DNA from: Petroclostridium xylanilyticum
GTDB lineage: Bacteria; Bacillota; Clostridia; SK-Y3
Direction: 5' to 3'
NCBI RefSeq assembly: GCF_002252565.1
Contig: NZ_NPML01000027.1
Coordinates: 1 to 64,000 of the forward strand
DNA length: 64,000 nucleotides
A program made the position numbers and the translations under genes. Position 1 is the first letter of the stretch. The number at the start of each line of letters is the position of its first letter. Under the pieces are notes generated by a model. That model was not told where the DNA came from and made no database searches. It saw nothing but the letters and a program-made list of their open reading frames with translations. Positions 19,046-27,767 of the stretch are shown here, piece after piece.

Positions 19046-19231
19046 ATGATTAAGCAGATATCTCTATCAGGGTTTGCAAAAACTCAGGAAATAGCGGATA
19101 AAGTCAGAGTTTCAAAAGAGGAAGCATTTGAATTATTACGAGAGCTGTTACTGGTTGATGGCAAGATTTCCTGCGGAGGAAGAGCCACAGAAGATAATAT
19201 GGACAATGTTATATGGCTTAAGAAGAAATAG
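19046..19231 (+). CDS. small winged-helix-like protein in the RM operon
   Basis: This encodes 61 residues starting [20 protein letters not shown], then [20 protein letters not shown], which looks like a compact winged helix-turn-helix with a CGG turn. It lies a few bases after the membrane-protein gene and 13 bases before hsdR, in the same direction. It may regulate the operon or contact HsdR, and there is no direct evidence for either. Confidence 0.5.
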   Translation: MIKQISLSGFAKTQEIADKVRVSKEEAFELLRELLLVDGKISCGGRATEDNMDNVIWLKKK

Positions 19232-19244
19232 AGGGAGGTGCCTT

Positions 19245-22200
19245 ATGTCAAATCATAATGTATATGAAGATGAGTTGGAGCAGGCGGCTTTGGAATGGTT
19301 TGAGGAACTCACCTACGAAATTGCCTTTGCTCCTAACTTATCCCCCGGTGGGGATTATCCTGAACGTTCTGATTATTCCGATGTAATCCTGGAGGAACGT
19401 CTGAAGGACGCATTAAAGCGCATAAACCCGGATTTGCCCCAGGAGGCTCTTGACGACGCCCTGCATCAAATCCTTGTGCCGCTTAATCCTGCACTAATAG
19501 ACAACAATCATCTTTTTCAGAAGATGGTCACCGATGGGGTGAATGCTACCTTTAGGGCCAGTGACGGCAGAATAGTCAGCAAGCAGGTCAAGGTTTTTGA
19601 CTTCGAGAAAGTAGAGAATAATGATTTTTTGGCTGTTAACCAATTTACTGTGATTGAGAATAGGATTGAAAAGCGTCCTGATGTGGTAGTATTTGTCAAC
19701 GGCATTCCCCTTGTTGTCATCGAGCTTAAGAACCTGGCCAATGAGGATGTAGAAATATCCGACGCCTTTAATCAGATCCAAAACTATATTAGCACGATCC
19801 CGTCCCTCTTTACTTACAATTCCTTTGTAGTTATATCTGACGGGGTAAATGCACGGGCAGGCACAATAACTGCTGATGAAGACAGGTTCATGATGTGGCG
19901 GACTATTGACGGAGACGAGATTGCACCTGTAGGCCGCCCGCAGCTTGAAGTCTTAATCAAAGGAATGTTTGAAAAGGAACGTCTGCTTGATCTTATTAAG
20001 AACTTTATATTGTTCCAGACTGACGGAAAAGATACTTACAAAATTCTGGCAGGTTACCATCAATATCATGCTGTCAATAAAGCAGTTGAAAGCACTATAA
20101 GAGCTGCAATTACTGAGGGAGACCGCAAAGCCGGCGTTGTTTGGCATACCCAGGGCAGCGGCAAAAGTCTTTCTATGGTTTTCTATGTGGGCAAGCTTGT
20201 TCTGGCGAAAGAACTTAATAACCCGACAATTGTAGTGATTACCGACCGTAACGACCTTGACGACCAGCTATTTTCCACATTTGCAAAATCAAAAGACTTA
20301 TTACGCCAGGAACCGGTGCAGGCTCAGGACAGAGCAGATCTTCGCAGACTCCTTGCGAGAGAATCGGGAGGTATTATCTTTACGACCATACATAAATTCG
20401 CTCCTGATGAAAAAGGTGATAGTGTGCCTGTTCTTACAGACCGGGAAAACGTAATTGTTATTGCTGATGAAGCCCATCGAAGTCAGTACGGATTCGGAGC
20501 GGAAATTGTCAAGGGTGATACTGAAGCTGAGGTCAAATACGGCTATGCCAAATATATGCGTGATGCCCTTCCTAAAGCATCTTATATCGGCTTTACCGGA
20601 ACGCCAATATCCCTTGCGGACAAGGATACCAGAGCTGTATTTGGCGACTATATCGATATTTATGATATGACCAGGGCAGTAGAGGACGGAACGACAGTAC
20701 GTATTTTCTATGAAAGCCGGATTGCGAAGCTGGAGCTGCCGGATGAACTCAAGCCCGTTATTGACAGCGAATACGAAGAAATCACTGAATACCAGGAGTA
20801 TACCCAAAAAGAAAAGCTCAAGTCCAAATGGTCAAGGCTTGAGGCTATTGTCGGCGCCGAGCAGCGTGTTAAAGCGATTGCCAAAGACATTGTGGAGCAT
20901 TTTGAAAAGCGTCTCGCAGCCCAGGAGACAGAAGTGGGCAAAGGTATGATCGTAACCATGTCTCGGCGGATTGCGGTTGACCTTTATAAAGCGATTGTAG
21001 AACTGCGCCCGGAATGGCACTCTGACGATGTGGAAAAAGGCGTTATTAAGGTGGTCATGACCGGAAGTTCATCAGACCCTAAAGAATGGCAGCCTTTCAT
21101 CGGTACAAAGGCTACCCGAGACAGAATCGCCAAGCGCATGAAGGATAACAAGGACGAGCTGAAGTTAGTCATTGTGCGTGACATGTGGCTGACCGGTTTT
21201 GATGTTCCGAGCATGCACACCATGTATATTGACAAACCTATGCAAGGACATAACCTTATGCAGGCAATCGCCCGCGTCAACCGGGTATTTAGGGAAAAGC
21301 AGGGCGGCTTGATCGTAGATTATATCGGCATTGCCGAAAACCTCAAAAATGCTCTTAATGATTATACCGAGAGCGACAGGGAAAAGACAGGTGTTGATAC
21401 TGAACTGGCAGCAGCAGTGCTTCTTGAGAAGTATGAATTGATTAAGGAATTGCTCCATGGTCATGATTATCAGAAATTCTTTATCGGCTCTGCTTCCGAC
21501 AGGATGGCCGCCATTGTTGAAACCATCGACTACATTATCGGGCTACGAGAAGAACGCAAAAACGAATATCTTAAGCTGGTCAGCGAACTTTCAAGGGCCT
21601 ACTCGCTTTGTGCTACTACCGATATTGCTGAAAAATTAAATCTTGAGGTAGGTTTCCATAAAGCAGTTAAATCCGGGATTATTAAGCTCATTCCCGAAAA
21701 CTCTAAAAAGAAAACTGCTGCGGAGATTGAAGCCCAGCTTAACCAGCTTATATCCAAATCTATTGCCAGCAATGAGGTTATCGATGTTTTGGATGCTGTT
21801 GGGCTTAATAAGCCTAATATTGCTATACTGTCCGACGAGTTCCTGGAGGAAGTGCGCAACATGAAACAGCGCAACCTTGCCGTCGAGCTTCTCAACAGAT
21901 TGCTTAAAGGCAAGATAAAGACTTTTTCCAGGCGAAATCTCGTTCAGTCCAGGAAGTTCTCGGAGCTTTTAGAGAATGCCATCAGGAAGTACCAGAACCG
22001 CACCATTGAAACCACACAGATTATTTTGGAACTTATACAACTTGCCAAAGAAATCAATGAAGCTCATAAACGTGGAGAAAATACCGGTCTTACTGAAGAT
22101 GAGCTGGCGTTTTACGATGCGCTTGCCGAAAATGAGTCTGCCAAAGAAATTATGGGCGACGATATCCTCAAGCAGATAGCAAGGGATTTGACTGAGGCAA

Positions 22201-22442
22201 TACGTAAAAATCTCAGCATTGATTGGTCTATTCGTGCCAGCGTGCAAGCCAAAATGAAGATGGTTATCAAGAGGCTGCTCAAGCACTACGGTTATCCGCC
22301 GGACAAAACCCCTAAGGCTGTAGAAATAGTAATGGAGCAGGCCAAGCTCATGTGCCAAAACGAGAGTGCAGGGGTTAGGTATCAGTACCAGCTTGTTAAA
22401 GAAGAATTACCGAAAGTAGCGGAGGAAAGGGAGAATATATGA
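19245..22442 (+). CDS. hsdR: type I restriction endonuclease/translocase subunit
   Basis: This encodes 1065 residues from ATG 19245 with GAGGGAGGTG at 19231-19240. The N-terminal nuclease shows Asp146 in [10 protein letters not shown] and Glu160-x-Lys162 in VVIELKN (PD-(D/E)xK). The SF2 translocase has Walker [17 protein letters not shown] box [12 protein letters not shown], motif III FTGTPIS and motif [15 protein letters not shown]. The C-terminal ~250 residues are the helical HsdM-docking region. Length and motifs are normal, so the system should be able to restrict incoming DNA. The stop overlaps the next frame (ATGA). Confidence 0.96.
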   Translation: MSNHNVYEDELEQAALEWFEELTYEIAFAPNLSPGGDYPERSDYSDVILEERLKDALKRINPDLPQEALDDALHQILVPLNPALIDNNHLFQKMVTDGVNATFRASDGRIVSKQVKVFDFEKVENNDFLAVNQFTVIENRIEKRPDVVVFVNGIPLVVIELKNLANEDVEISDAFNQIQNYISTIPSLFTYNSFVVISDGVNARAGTITADEDRFMMWRTIDGDEIAPVGRPQLEVLIKGMFEKERLLDLIKNFILFQTDGKDTYKILAGYHQYHAVNKAVESTIRAAITEGDRKAGVVWHTQGSGKSLSMVFYVGKLVLAKELNNPTIVVITDRNDLDDQLFSTFAKSKDLLRQEPVQAQDRADLRRLLARESGGIIFTTIHKFAPDEKGDSVPVLTDRENVIVIADEAHRSQYGFGAEIVKGDTEAEVKYGYAKYMRDALPKASYIGFTGTPISLADKDTRAVFGDYIDIYDMTRAVEDGTTVRIFYESRIAKLELPDELKPVIDSEYEEITEYQEYTQKEKLKSKWSRLEAIVGAEQRVKAIAKDIVEHFEKRLAAQETEVGKGMIVTMSRRIAVDLYKAIVELRPEWHSDDVEKGVIKVVMTGSSSDPKEWQPFIGTKATRDRIAKRMKDNKDELKLVIVRDMWLTGFDVPSMHTMYIDKPMQGHNLMQAIARVNRVFREKQGGLIVDYIGIAENLKNALNDYTESDREKTGVDTELAAAVLLEKYELIKELLHGHDYQKFFIGSASDRMAAIVETIDYIIGLREERKNEYLKLVSELSRAYSLCATTDIAEKLNLEVGFHKAVKSGIIKLIPENSKKKTAAEIEAQLNQLISKSIASNEVIDVLDAVGLNKPNIAILSDEFLEEVRNMKQRNLAVELLNRLLKGKIKTFSRRNLVQSRKFSELLENAIRKYQNRTIETTQIILELIQLAKEINEAHKRGENTGLTEDELAFYDALAENESAKEIMGDDILKQIARDLTEAIRKNLSIDWSIRASVQAKMKMVIKRLLKHYGYPPDKTPKAVEIVMEQAKLMCQNESAGVRYQYQLVKEELPKVAEERENI

Positions 22443-22760
22443 TTATGACGGGTATAAAATACGATATCTAAGAAACCCTCGGCGCTTTTTCCGAGGGGTC
22501 AAAAGGATGAACTAAAGGAAGACGGCAAAGAGGGGTTTACTCTGTTTACCGGCCTTCATGAGGGCGGGCATCTATGCTTGCATCTAGGTGTATATGCAGA
22601 ATACAATGAACAGTTGTCATTTTTCGATATGCCTGAAATAAAGCCCGTAGTATGCTGCAGGAAAGAACATATCGAAAGCTTTAGCAGAAAAAAGAGTTTT
22701 CGAACAGCAGAGGAATGGAGAGAGCATTACGCTGATTATTTTGCATCAGTTCGATATTAG
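22439..22760 (+). pseudogene. broken ICE accessory gene after hsdR
   Basis: ATG 22439 overlaps the hsdR stop and reads [10 protein letters not shown] then TAA. The same frame continues ETLGAFSEGSK and then needs a one-base shift in the AAAAGG run to reach DELKEDGKEGFTLFTGLHEG, followed by VYAEYNEQLSFFDMPEIKPV and a C-terminus AEEWREHYADYFASVRY. The pieces form one coherent ~105-residue acidic protein with one nonsense and one frameshift mutation. I do not recognise a named family; its position suggests a hypothetical ICE protein rather than part of the RM system. Confidence 0.45.
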
Positions 22761-22790
22761 GCAGTTGTCGTATAGAATAAACAAAACAAA

Positions 22791-22838
22791 AACACCCCGT
22801 ACATCTTTAAAACAAATGATGTTCGGGGTGTTATTTTT
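22791..22838. terminator. bidirectional terminator between the RM operon and immA
   Basis: AACACCCCGTACATC (22791-22805) pairs with GATGTTCGGGGTGTT (22818-22832) with one mismatch. T-runs follow on the plus strand (ATTTTTTC) and, via AAACAAAACAAAA, on the minus strand. It separates convergent transcripts. Confidence 0.85.
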
Positions 22839-23340
22839 TCAGGAAATCTCCTGTCGAATTTAATGGAGCTTCAAGCCTGTAGCCTCTGTTTTTCAATATC
22901 TGAAATTTAAAATCCATTAATTCCGGTGGTACATAAAGTTCCCTTGCGGCTCTAAAAAAATTCATTTCCGCATCATTTATCAGTTTAATAACCTCATCAT
23001 CAGGCAAGAGGACTTTAGCGGCGAAAATGTTTGCTTCCCTTTCCGGCTTTGAAGACATATCATAGCTGATAAGCTCCTGGGCCTGGGGATTCATTATGGC
23101 CAAGTATCTGTGGAAGCGGTCATGGCCAATTTCGTGAGCACATACTAATCGTTTGGCAGGACTGTCCAATTTATTGTTAATGCAGATATATCGGCTTCGC
23201 CTTGTGTATATGTAAATCCCTTTAAGCTTGCCGAGCGGCCTGTAGAGAACATTAATATTAAGACAATCGGCAATTTCAAAGGGGTTTCTGGTTTTATGCT
23301 TTTGAATCAACCTCTCGACTTTTCGTAAAATAAATTCCAT
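22831..23340 (-). CDS. ImmA/IrrE-family metallopeptidase
   Basis: This encodes 169 residues, with the start at 23340 (minus strand) chosen because GGGGTG precedes it. The zinc site is AHEIGHDRFH (HExxH) with the third ligand in the following DMSSKPEREANIFAAKVLLP segment. In ICEBs1 and many prophages ImmA cleaves the XRE-family immunity repressor to induce the element. The gene lies 17 bases downstream of the repressor-like frame on the minus strand, so the two are co-transcribed. It overlaps the bidirectional terminator at its end. Confidence 0.87.
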   Translation of the reverse strand: MEFILRKVERLIQKHKTRNPFEIADCLNINVLYRPLGKLKGIYIYTRRSRYICINNKLDSPAKRLVCAHEIGHDRFHRYLAIMNPQAQELISYDMSSKPEREANIFAAKVLLPDDEVIKLINDAEMNFFRAARELYVPPELMDFKFQILKNRGYRLEAPLNSTGDFLKK

Positions 23341-23356
23341 ACTTTTCACCCCGCAG

Positions 23357-23805
23357 CTAATCAGTTGGTGTATTTTTGCTGCCTTTATTTTTACGGACAC
23401 CATACTTTTTGGCTTTTTTCTTTGAGTCAAAGTATATTTCGGTTAATACCTCAAAAAGCGCATCTTTATCTTCATCTGATAATTCTCCGCCGGCAAATAA
23501 ACATTTTGTAGTTTCAATGAATTTTTTTGCTTCGCTTTTCCCCTCAACTTATCTTCTGCTTTAGCTTTCTCAAGAAATATTTCTTCCTTAGTCATTGTAA
23601 TGCTTTCACTGTCGTCTGTCAGGAAATCTGAAGATACGTTAAAGAAATCGGCGATTTTATCAATTAGCTCTGCCTCCCGTGGAAATCGCTCACCGTTTTC
23701 ATAATAGACCAAAGCCCGTCTGGTAATCCCGAGCTGCTCTGCAAAGTCTTTCTGAGAAATGCCTGCCCTTTTACGTAATAATCTAATTTTTTCGCCAAAC
23801 TGCAT
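23357..23805 (-). pseudogene. XRE-family repressor with a poly-A frameshift (ImmR-like)
   Basis: Start 23805 (minus). The N-terminal helix-turn-helix is intact: MQFGEKIRLLRKRAGISQKD and FAEQLGITRRALVYYENGER. After KAKAEDKLRGKAK the frame runs into QKNSLKLQN and stops at 23443. Across a run of seven A residues (plus-strand T 23522-23528) a one-base shift restores FIETTKCLFAGGELSDEDKD then ALFEVLTEIYFDSKKKAKKY, ending TAG at 23357. The DNA-binding domain can still be made, but the C-terminal part, probably needed for ImmA control, is out of frame. Phase variation or a sequencing slip is also possible. Confidence 0.7.
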
Positions 23806-23824
23806 TTGATAAAACACCTCATCC

Positions 23825-23846
23825 TTTACAAGCAGTACATTGTAAA
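23825..23846. promoter_or_regulatory. 7-bp inverted repeat, probable XRE operator
   Basis: TTTACAA (23825-23831) and TTGTAAA (23840-23846) are separated by 8 nt, 20 bases upstream of the repressor start and before the divergent sigma-like gene. This is the expected place for an autoregulatory operator between divergent promoters. Confidence 0.5.
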
Positions 23847-23945
23847 ATACAGGTATTCGGAAAAGGAAATTATCGAAATCCGGTATCCTTGATTTCCTCT
23901 GTTTTGCTAAGGCCCGCAAACAAAGCAAAACGGAGGGAAGGAAAG

Positions 23946-24350
23946 ATGAAAGAATACAAAATAAGAGTAAAAAGTGAAATTGTTACTGTAAGCAAGGAAA
24001 TATATACTGCCTATTACAAAATGAGAAGACGTGAAAGGTACATAGAGGAAATCAGCATAAAGAACAATCTTTCTTATGACCAATTAGTCGAGCTGGACTA
24101 TCCTATCGAGCAGAAAATGTGTGATCCGCAACTTCTTGTAGAAGACGTTATTATTGAAAAAATCATGCTTGAGAAATTAATGCTGGCGCTTGAAGAATTG
24201 ACAGAGCATGAGCGGTTAATAATTAATGAACTGTTCTTTAATGGCAAAAGCGAAAGAGAGCTGGCAGATATAATGATGCTGCCAAGAACAACTTTGCAGT
24301 CTCGCAAAAACAGCGTTATCAGCAAACTTAAAAAAATTATGAAAAAATAA
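23946..24350 (+). CDS. sigma-70 region 4-like regulator
   Basis: This encodes 134 residues after GGAGGGAAGGAAAG. It starts KEYKIRVKSEIVTVSKEIYT. The C-terminal half is a region-4 helix-turn-helix: ELTEHERLIINELFFNGKSE then RELADIMMLPRTTLQSRKNS. Region 2 is absent, so it is not a complete sigma factor. Such proteins lie divergent from XRE/ImmA pairs in Clostridia ICEs and are thought to activate ICE genes. It is intact, and a hairpin terminator follows 15 bases after the stop. Confidence 0.8.
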   Translation: MKEYKIRVKSEIVTVSKEIYTAYYKMRRRERYIEEISIKNNLSYDQLVELDYPIEQKMCDPQLLVEDVIIEKIMLEKLMLALEELTEHERLIINELFFNGKSERELADIMMLPRTTLQSRKNSVISKLKKIMKK

Positions 24351-24365
24351 AAATTTATTTCGTCC

Positions 24366-24407
24366 ACCCCTTCATTTTTTCGGCTTAAAAAGTGAAGGGG
24401 TATTTTT
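24366..24407 (+). terminator. terminator after the sigma-like gene
   Basis: ACCCCTTCA (24366-24374) pairs with TGAAGGGGT (24393-24401), followed by ATTTTTTAT. The loop is 18 nt. Confidence 0.7.
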
Positions 24408-24410
24408 TAT

Positions 24411-24800
24411 CCCTTATTGCTCTTTGAAAAATTGTCGGCAAAGGCTCGCTTGCGAGCCTTATAGCCGTCCATATCCAACAGCTCAAATACGTTAGCTGTT
24501 CAGCCGCTGAAACGGAAAGCGACATTGGTAAACACGCCAAGACAGCCTGCGGGCATTTTTTGCCCGCCAAAACGATGGCATCAAAGGCTATGAGCGATAA
24601 ATGTTTGACCATAAAACAATCTGTGGTGGATTGTTTCGCCAGGACCTGAACAGCCTACAATGATACTCCTGCATAGTCGAGGTTGAGTCCCAGAGTGCAG
24701 CCCGGAGGTTCTCGGGGAGGTGGAATTCCTGTGATGCCTGCTGACCACAGGCAGTTTGAGCTGTTGCCCCGGTGCTTGGGAAGCAGCGGCAAATAGAGCA
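24411..24800 (+). other. structured, apparently non-coding stretch before the recombinase genes
   Basis: No convincing gene lies here. Several short hairpins cluster: AAGGCTCGC/GCGAGCCTT around 24444-24463, AACAGCT/AGCTGTT near 24478-24500, and GCGGGC/GCCCGC around the T-run near 24549-24567. They are followed by a GC-rich section 24640-24800. The density of perfect stems is higher than in neighbouring DNA. It could be a regulatory RNA, a long untranslated leader, or protein-binding sites linked to ICE excision or transfer; the sequence alone does not decide. Confidence 0.4.
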
Positions 24801-24804
24801 CAGG

Positions 24805-24936
24805 ATGAAGAATGATAACAAGCTTAACCGCTTTGATATCAGAAACTATGCAGCGGAACTCAAAATCCGCTGCATCCTTGTGGTATTAAAGCGAAATGTA
24901 AAGGGGGATAAAAAACCATGTCACAGACTCAAATAA
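24805..24936 (+). CDS. small ICE protein upstream of the SHOCT gene
   Basis: This encodes 43 residues beginning MKNDNKLNRFDIRNYAAELK and then IRCILVVLKRN with a basic end; the last 19 bases overlap the next gene. Short proteins with an 'R-NYAAEL' segment occur at this place in related elements, but this is from memory and the ribosome site is weak. Confidence 0.4.
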   Translation: MKNDNKLNRFDIRNYAAELKIRCILVVLKRNVKGDKKPCHRLK

Positions 24937-25079
24937 CCAACGAAATCAAGTATAAAATAGCGCTTTCGCTGCTGAACAGCCTGCTTGAAAAAGGGCTTAT
25001 TACTCTTTCTGAATTGAAAGAAATTGACAGATTAAATCGGAATTCATTCACTCCAGCCCTGGCGGAGGTATATGTGTAA
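24918..25079 (+). CDS. SHOCT-like small protein before the recombinase
   Basis: This encodes 53 residues after AAGGGGGATAAAAAACC. The sequence TNEIKYKIALSLLNSLLEKG and LITLSELKEIDRLNRNSF fits the short helical SHOCT module (L-x-x-L-x-x-G-x-I-T-x-x-E), an oligomerisation or docking motif. It regularly precedes large serine recombinase genes in Clostridia ICEs and may assist excision. It is 83 bases before the recombinase start and in the same direction. Confidence 0.65.
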   Translation: MSQTQITNEIKYKIALSLLNSLLEKGLITLSELKEIDRLNRNSFTPALAEVYV

Positions 25080-25162
25080 AAATACTTGATATGGCTGGAT
25101 TTGTGTGGTACTGTGTGTTGCTGATAAAGCATCATGTACTGAAAAGTGAAAGGAGGAAGCGT

Positions 25163-25363
25163 ATGCCAAAAGTAAGAGTCATCAAGCCAATCAATTGCAT
25201 GGAAGCAGAAGCTGAAGCTCCGAAACTGCGGGTGTGTGCATACTGCCGGGTCAGCTCGGACCACACCGGACAGCTGCAATCCTTTTCAGCACAGGTGGAG
25301 TACTACACCCGGCTGATAGAAAGCAACAATGCCTGGACTTTTGCGGGAATTTATGCGGACGAA
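25163..25363 (+). CDS. large serine recombinase, exon 1 (5' of the group II intron)
   Basis: These are the first 67 codons of the integrase, from ATG 25163 after AAAGGAGG. The resolvase domain begins LRVCAYCRVSSDHTGQLQSF, containing the nucleophilic serine, and is followed by SAQVEYYTRLIE. The coding frame is interrupted after GIYADE by GTGCG, the group II intron 5' consensus, and resumes at 27768 with GISGTSTKNRTGF. Joining the two exons restores the invariant YADEGISGT motif and a 538-residue protein, so function depends on RNA splicing. Confidence 0.88.
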
Positions 25364-25631
25364 GTGCGCCCAGACTAGGGCTTTGTTTAAAGTAGAATTT
25401 ATGGAACTACACTGCAAGATAACGCAGTAGTCAACCTATCTTACTGCAAGGGGAAACCCGATACAGGAACATAGCATGATAGGAAAGCGACAAGTTGGCT
25501 TAGGACAAAAGCCACGACTTATGTTGCAATGACAAGTGGATATGAGGATAAGATTGTATTTATCGAATGTGAGGTCTAAGCTGCCATTGCGTAGGGTCTA
25601 AGGAAATGTCCTGTTACCTTAGCTGTAACAT

Positions 25632-25656
25632 CTATATGTACCTTCGTCGCATATAG
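25632..25656 (+). other. EBS1 hairpin of the intron
   Basis: CTATATG (25632-25638) and CATATAG (25650-25656) form a perfect stem. The 11-nt loop contains TTCGTC (25643-25648), the exact complement of the exon's last six bases GACGAA. This is the expected exon-binding site 1, and it supports both the intron call and its insertion point. Confidence 0.7.
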
Positions 25657-25890
25657 AGTTATCAATAAATTACAGAGCAGGCACGAGAACGTGTTATAAC
25701 AGACTGAAAGCATATCCGACAATCCACATTTCCAAGAAACAAAGCTAAACTGGGGATTACCTAAGCAAGTTTCACTTGTATGGTAACAGAGTTTCCATAG
25801 TAGTCCGAGATGAGTAAGGCTCATTACGTGGCGAAGGGAAACAGTTAATAAATTTCAAAATTAGAAAGTTGAAAGGCAGGAGAATCCTGA

Positions 25891-27666
25891 ATGAAACCAA
25901 CAGCTGAAATTTTGGAGCGTATCAATAAAAATTCAAATGAACACAAAGATGGAGTATATACTCGCTTATACCGTTATCTTTTAAGGGAAGATATTTATTA
26001 CAGTGCATACCAAAAATTATATTCCAATAAAGGAGCATCAACTGAAGGTATTGATCATGATACTGCTGATGGATCTGGAAAGAAATATGTAGACAGTTCA
26101 ATAGAATAATTAAGCAATAATACTTATAAACCCAAGCCGGTACGCAGAGAATATATCAAGAAATCCAATGGGAAAATGCGACCTTTAGGAATACCGTCAT
26201 TTAGAGATAAGCTATTACAAGAAGTTATGCGTAGATTTTTAGAAGCTATTTATGAACCGATTTTTAGTGATTTTTCACATGGATTTAGACCTAATAGAAG
26301 TTGTCACACTGCATTAAAGCAGACACTTCCATATTTCAAAGGTGCAAGATGGTTTATAGAAGGAGATATAAAAGGCTGTTTTGATAATATTGACCATGAT
26401 AAGCTTATTGAAATATTACAAAGAAAAATTAAAGACAGTAAGTTTATAAACATTATTCGTAGTTTTCTAAAGGCAGGATATATAGAGGATTTCAGATATA
26501 ACCAATCATATTCTGGAACACCTCAAGGAGGGATTTTATCCCCAATACTTGCCAATATTTATCTGAATGAATTGGATAATAAAATCATGGAGATTAAACA
26601 AAACTTCGATAAGCCGGCAACAAGGTGTGTAAATCCAACATACGATGAGATTAGAGGGAAAAGATATTGGTTACAGCAGAAACTTAAAAATGCTACTGAT
26701 GAAGAAAAACCGGTTCTGATTTCAAGAAATAAGAAATATAGTAAGAAACTTTTGAAATTACCCTATAAATCACAAACGGATAAAAATATAGCTTTTGTAA
26801 GATATGCTGATGACTTTTTAATAGCAGTAAGAGGAAATAAAGAAGATTGCATTAAAATTAAAGAACAATTAAGAGAATTTCTAAATGATGAATTAAAGCT
26901 TACCTTAAGTGATGAAAAGACTTTGATTACTCACAGTAGTGAAAAAGGTAGGTGCTTAGGATATGACATTTCAGTTAGACGTAATCAACAAATATCAACT
27001 AATTCATTAGGACACAAGAAACGTCAGCGGAATGGCACTGTAGAATTATTAGTTCCTTTAGAGAAGATAGAAAAGTTTATGTTTGATAAAGTTATCATTA
27101 GACAGAGCAAAGCTAAAAAGTTTCACCCGATACACAGAAAAGGATGGCTATATCTCCCAGACCAAGAAATCTTGGAAAGATACAATGCTGAAATTCGTGG
27201 AATACTCAATTATTACCACCTAGCCAACAATTATAATAAACTTAATTATTTTCAATACTTGATGGAATATAGCTGCCTTGCAACTTTAGCAGGAAAGCAT
27301 AATTCTTCAATAAGTAAAGTAATTGACAAATATAAAAGCGGCAAAGGTTGGGCAATAAAATATAAAACAGAAAAAGGTAAAACACGAGAAAAGAGAATTG
27401 TAAAACTTCAAGATTGCAAAGGGTTCTGTGATGATAATATTGTTAGACACATTTATTCTGTAAATACCAATGCTACTATTAGAGCAAGACTGCAAGCAGG
27501 AGTTCGCGAGCATTGCGGTAGCAGGGGCAAGTCTAATTATGAGGTTCACCATGTTTCAAGTGTAAAGGGACTAGAAGGCAATAAGCTTTGGGAGCAGATA
27601 ATGAAAATCAAAAATAGAAAAACATTAGTGGTATGCGAGGATTGCCATAAGGCAATACATAGTTAA
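25891..27666 (+). pseudogene. ltrA: group II intron reverse transcriptase/maturase with one in-frame stop
   Basis: It starts MKPTAEILERINKNSNEHKD. At 26107-26109 a TAA interrupts ...SSIE*LSNNTYKPKPVRR, where relatives have lysine (AAA to TAA). The same frame then continues to the end. The reverse transcriptase shows GKMRPLGIPSFRDKLLQEVM, TPQGGILSPILANIYL and the catalytic FVRYADDFLIAV. The maturase X domain follows. The C-terminus is an HNH endonuclease with EVHHVSS and VVCEDCHKAIH. All else looks intact, so the single stop is the only visible defect; a downstream restart (M26176) would lack the RT-0 region. Loss of maturase would impair splicing unless another copy acts in trans. Confidence 0.88.
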
Positions 27667-27702
27667 TTTGAATTTTAAAATGATATGGTAATTATTAACG
27701 GA

Positions 27703-27767
27703 GAGCCGTATACGTCGAGAGGTGTACGTACGGTTCGGTGGCGAGGGATTTTGTGCCCTTAGCCTAT
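27703..27767 (+). ncRNA. group II intron domains V and VI
   Basis: Domain V spans 27703-27736 (34 nt): GAGCCGTATACG pairs with TACGTACGGTTC around a TCGAGAGGTG turn, and includes the catalytic AGC triad. Domain VI follows (GGCGAGGG ... CCCTTAGCC), with an unpaired A near the 3' end as the branch-point candidate. The intron ends in AT. Confidence 0.8.

Larger units (their letters stand above)
25364..27767 (+). mobile_element. group II intron (2404 nt) inserted in the recombinase gene
   Basis: The 5' boundary GTGCG is at 25364, and the 3' end is ...AGCCTAT at 27767, just after a 34-nt domain V and domain VI. The boundaries are fixed because removal rejoins the exon codons GAA and GGG in frame. 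The intron carries a reverse-transcriptase gene (25891-27666) in domain IV. An EBS1 loop pairs exactly with the last six exon bases (GACGAA, 25358-25363). Its AT-rich composition differs from the surrounding recombinase exons, consistent with recent insertion by retrohoming. Splicing in the same orientation as the gene would leave the integrase intact. Confidence 0.93.

Noticed and set aside
19128-19244. Extended N-terminus of HsdR from 19128
   Set aside because: The extension overlaps the small winged-helix gene and lacks a ribosome site. GAGGGAGGTG before 19245 and the family N-terminus fix the start.
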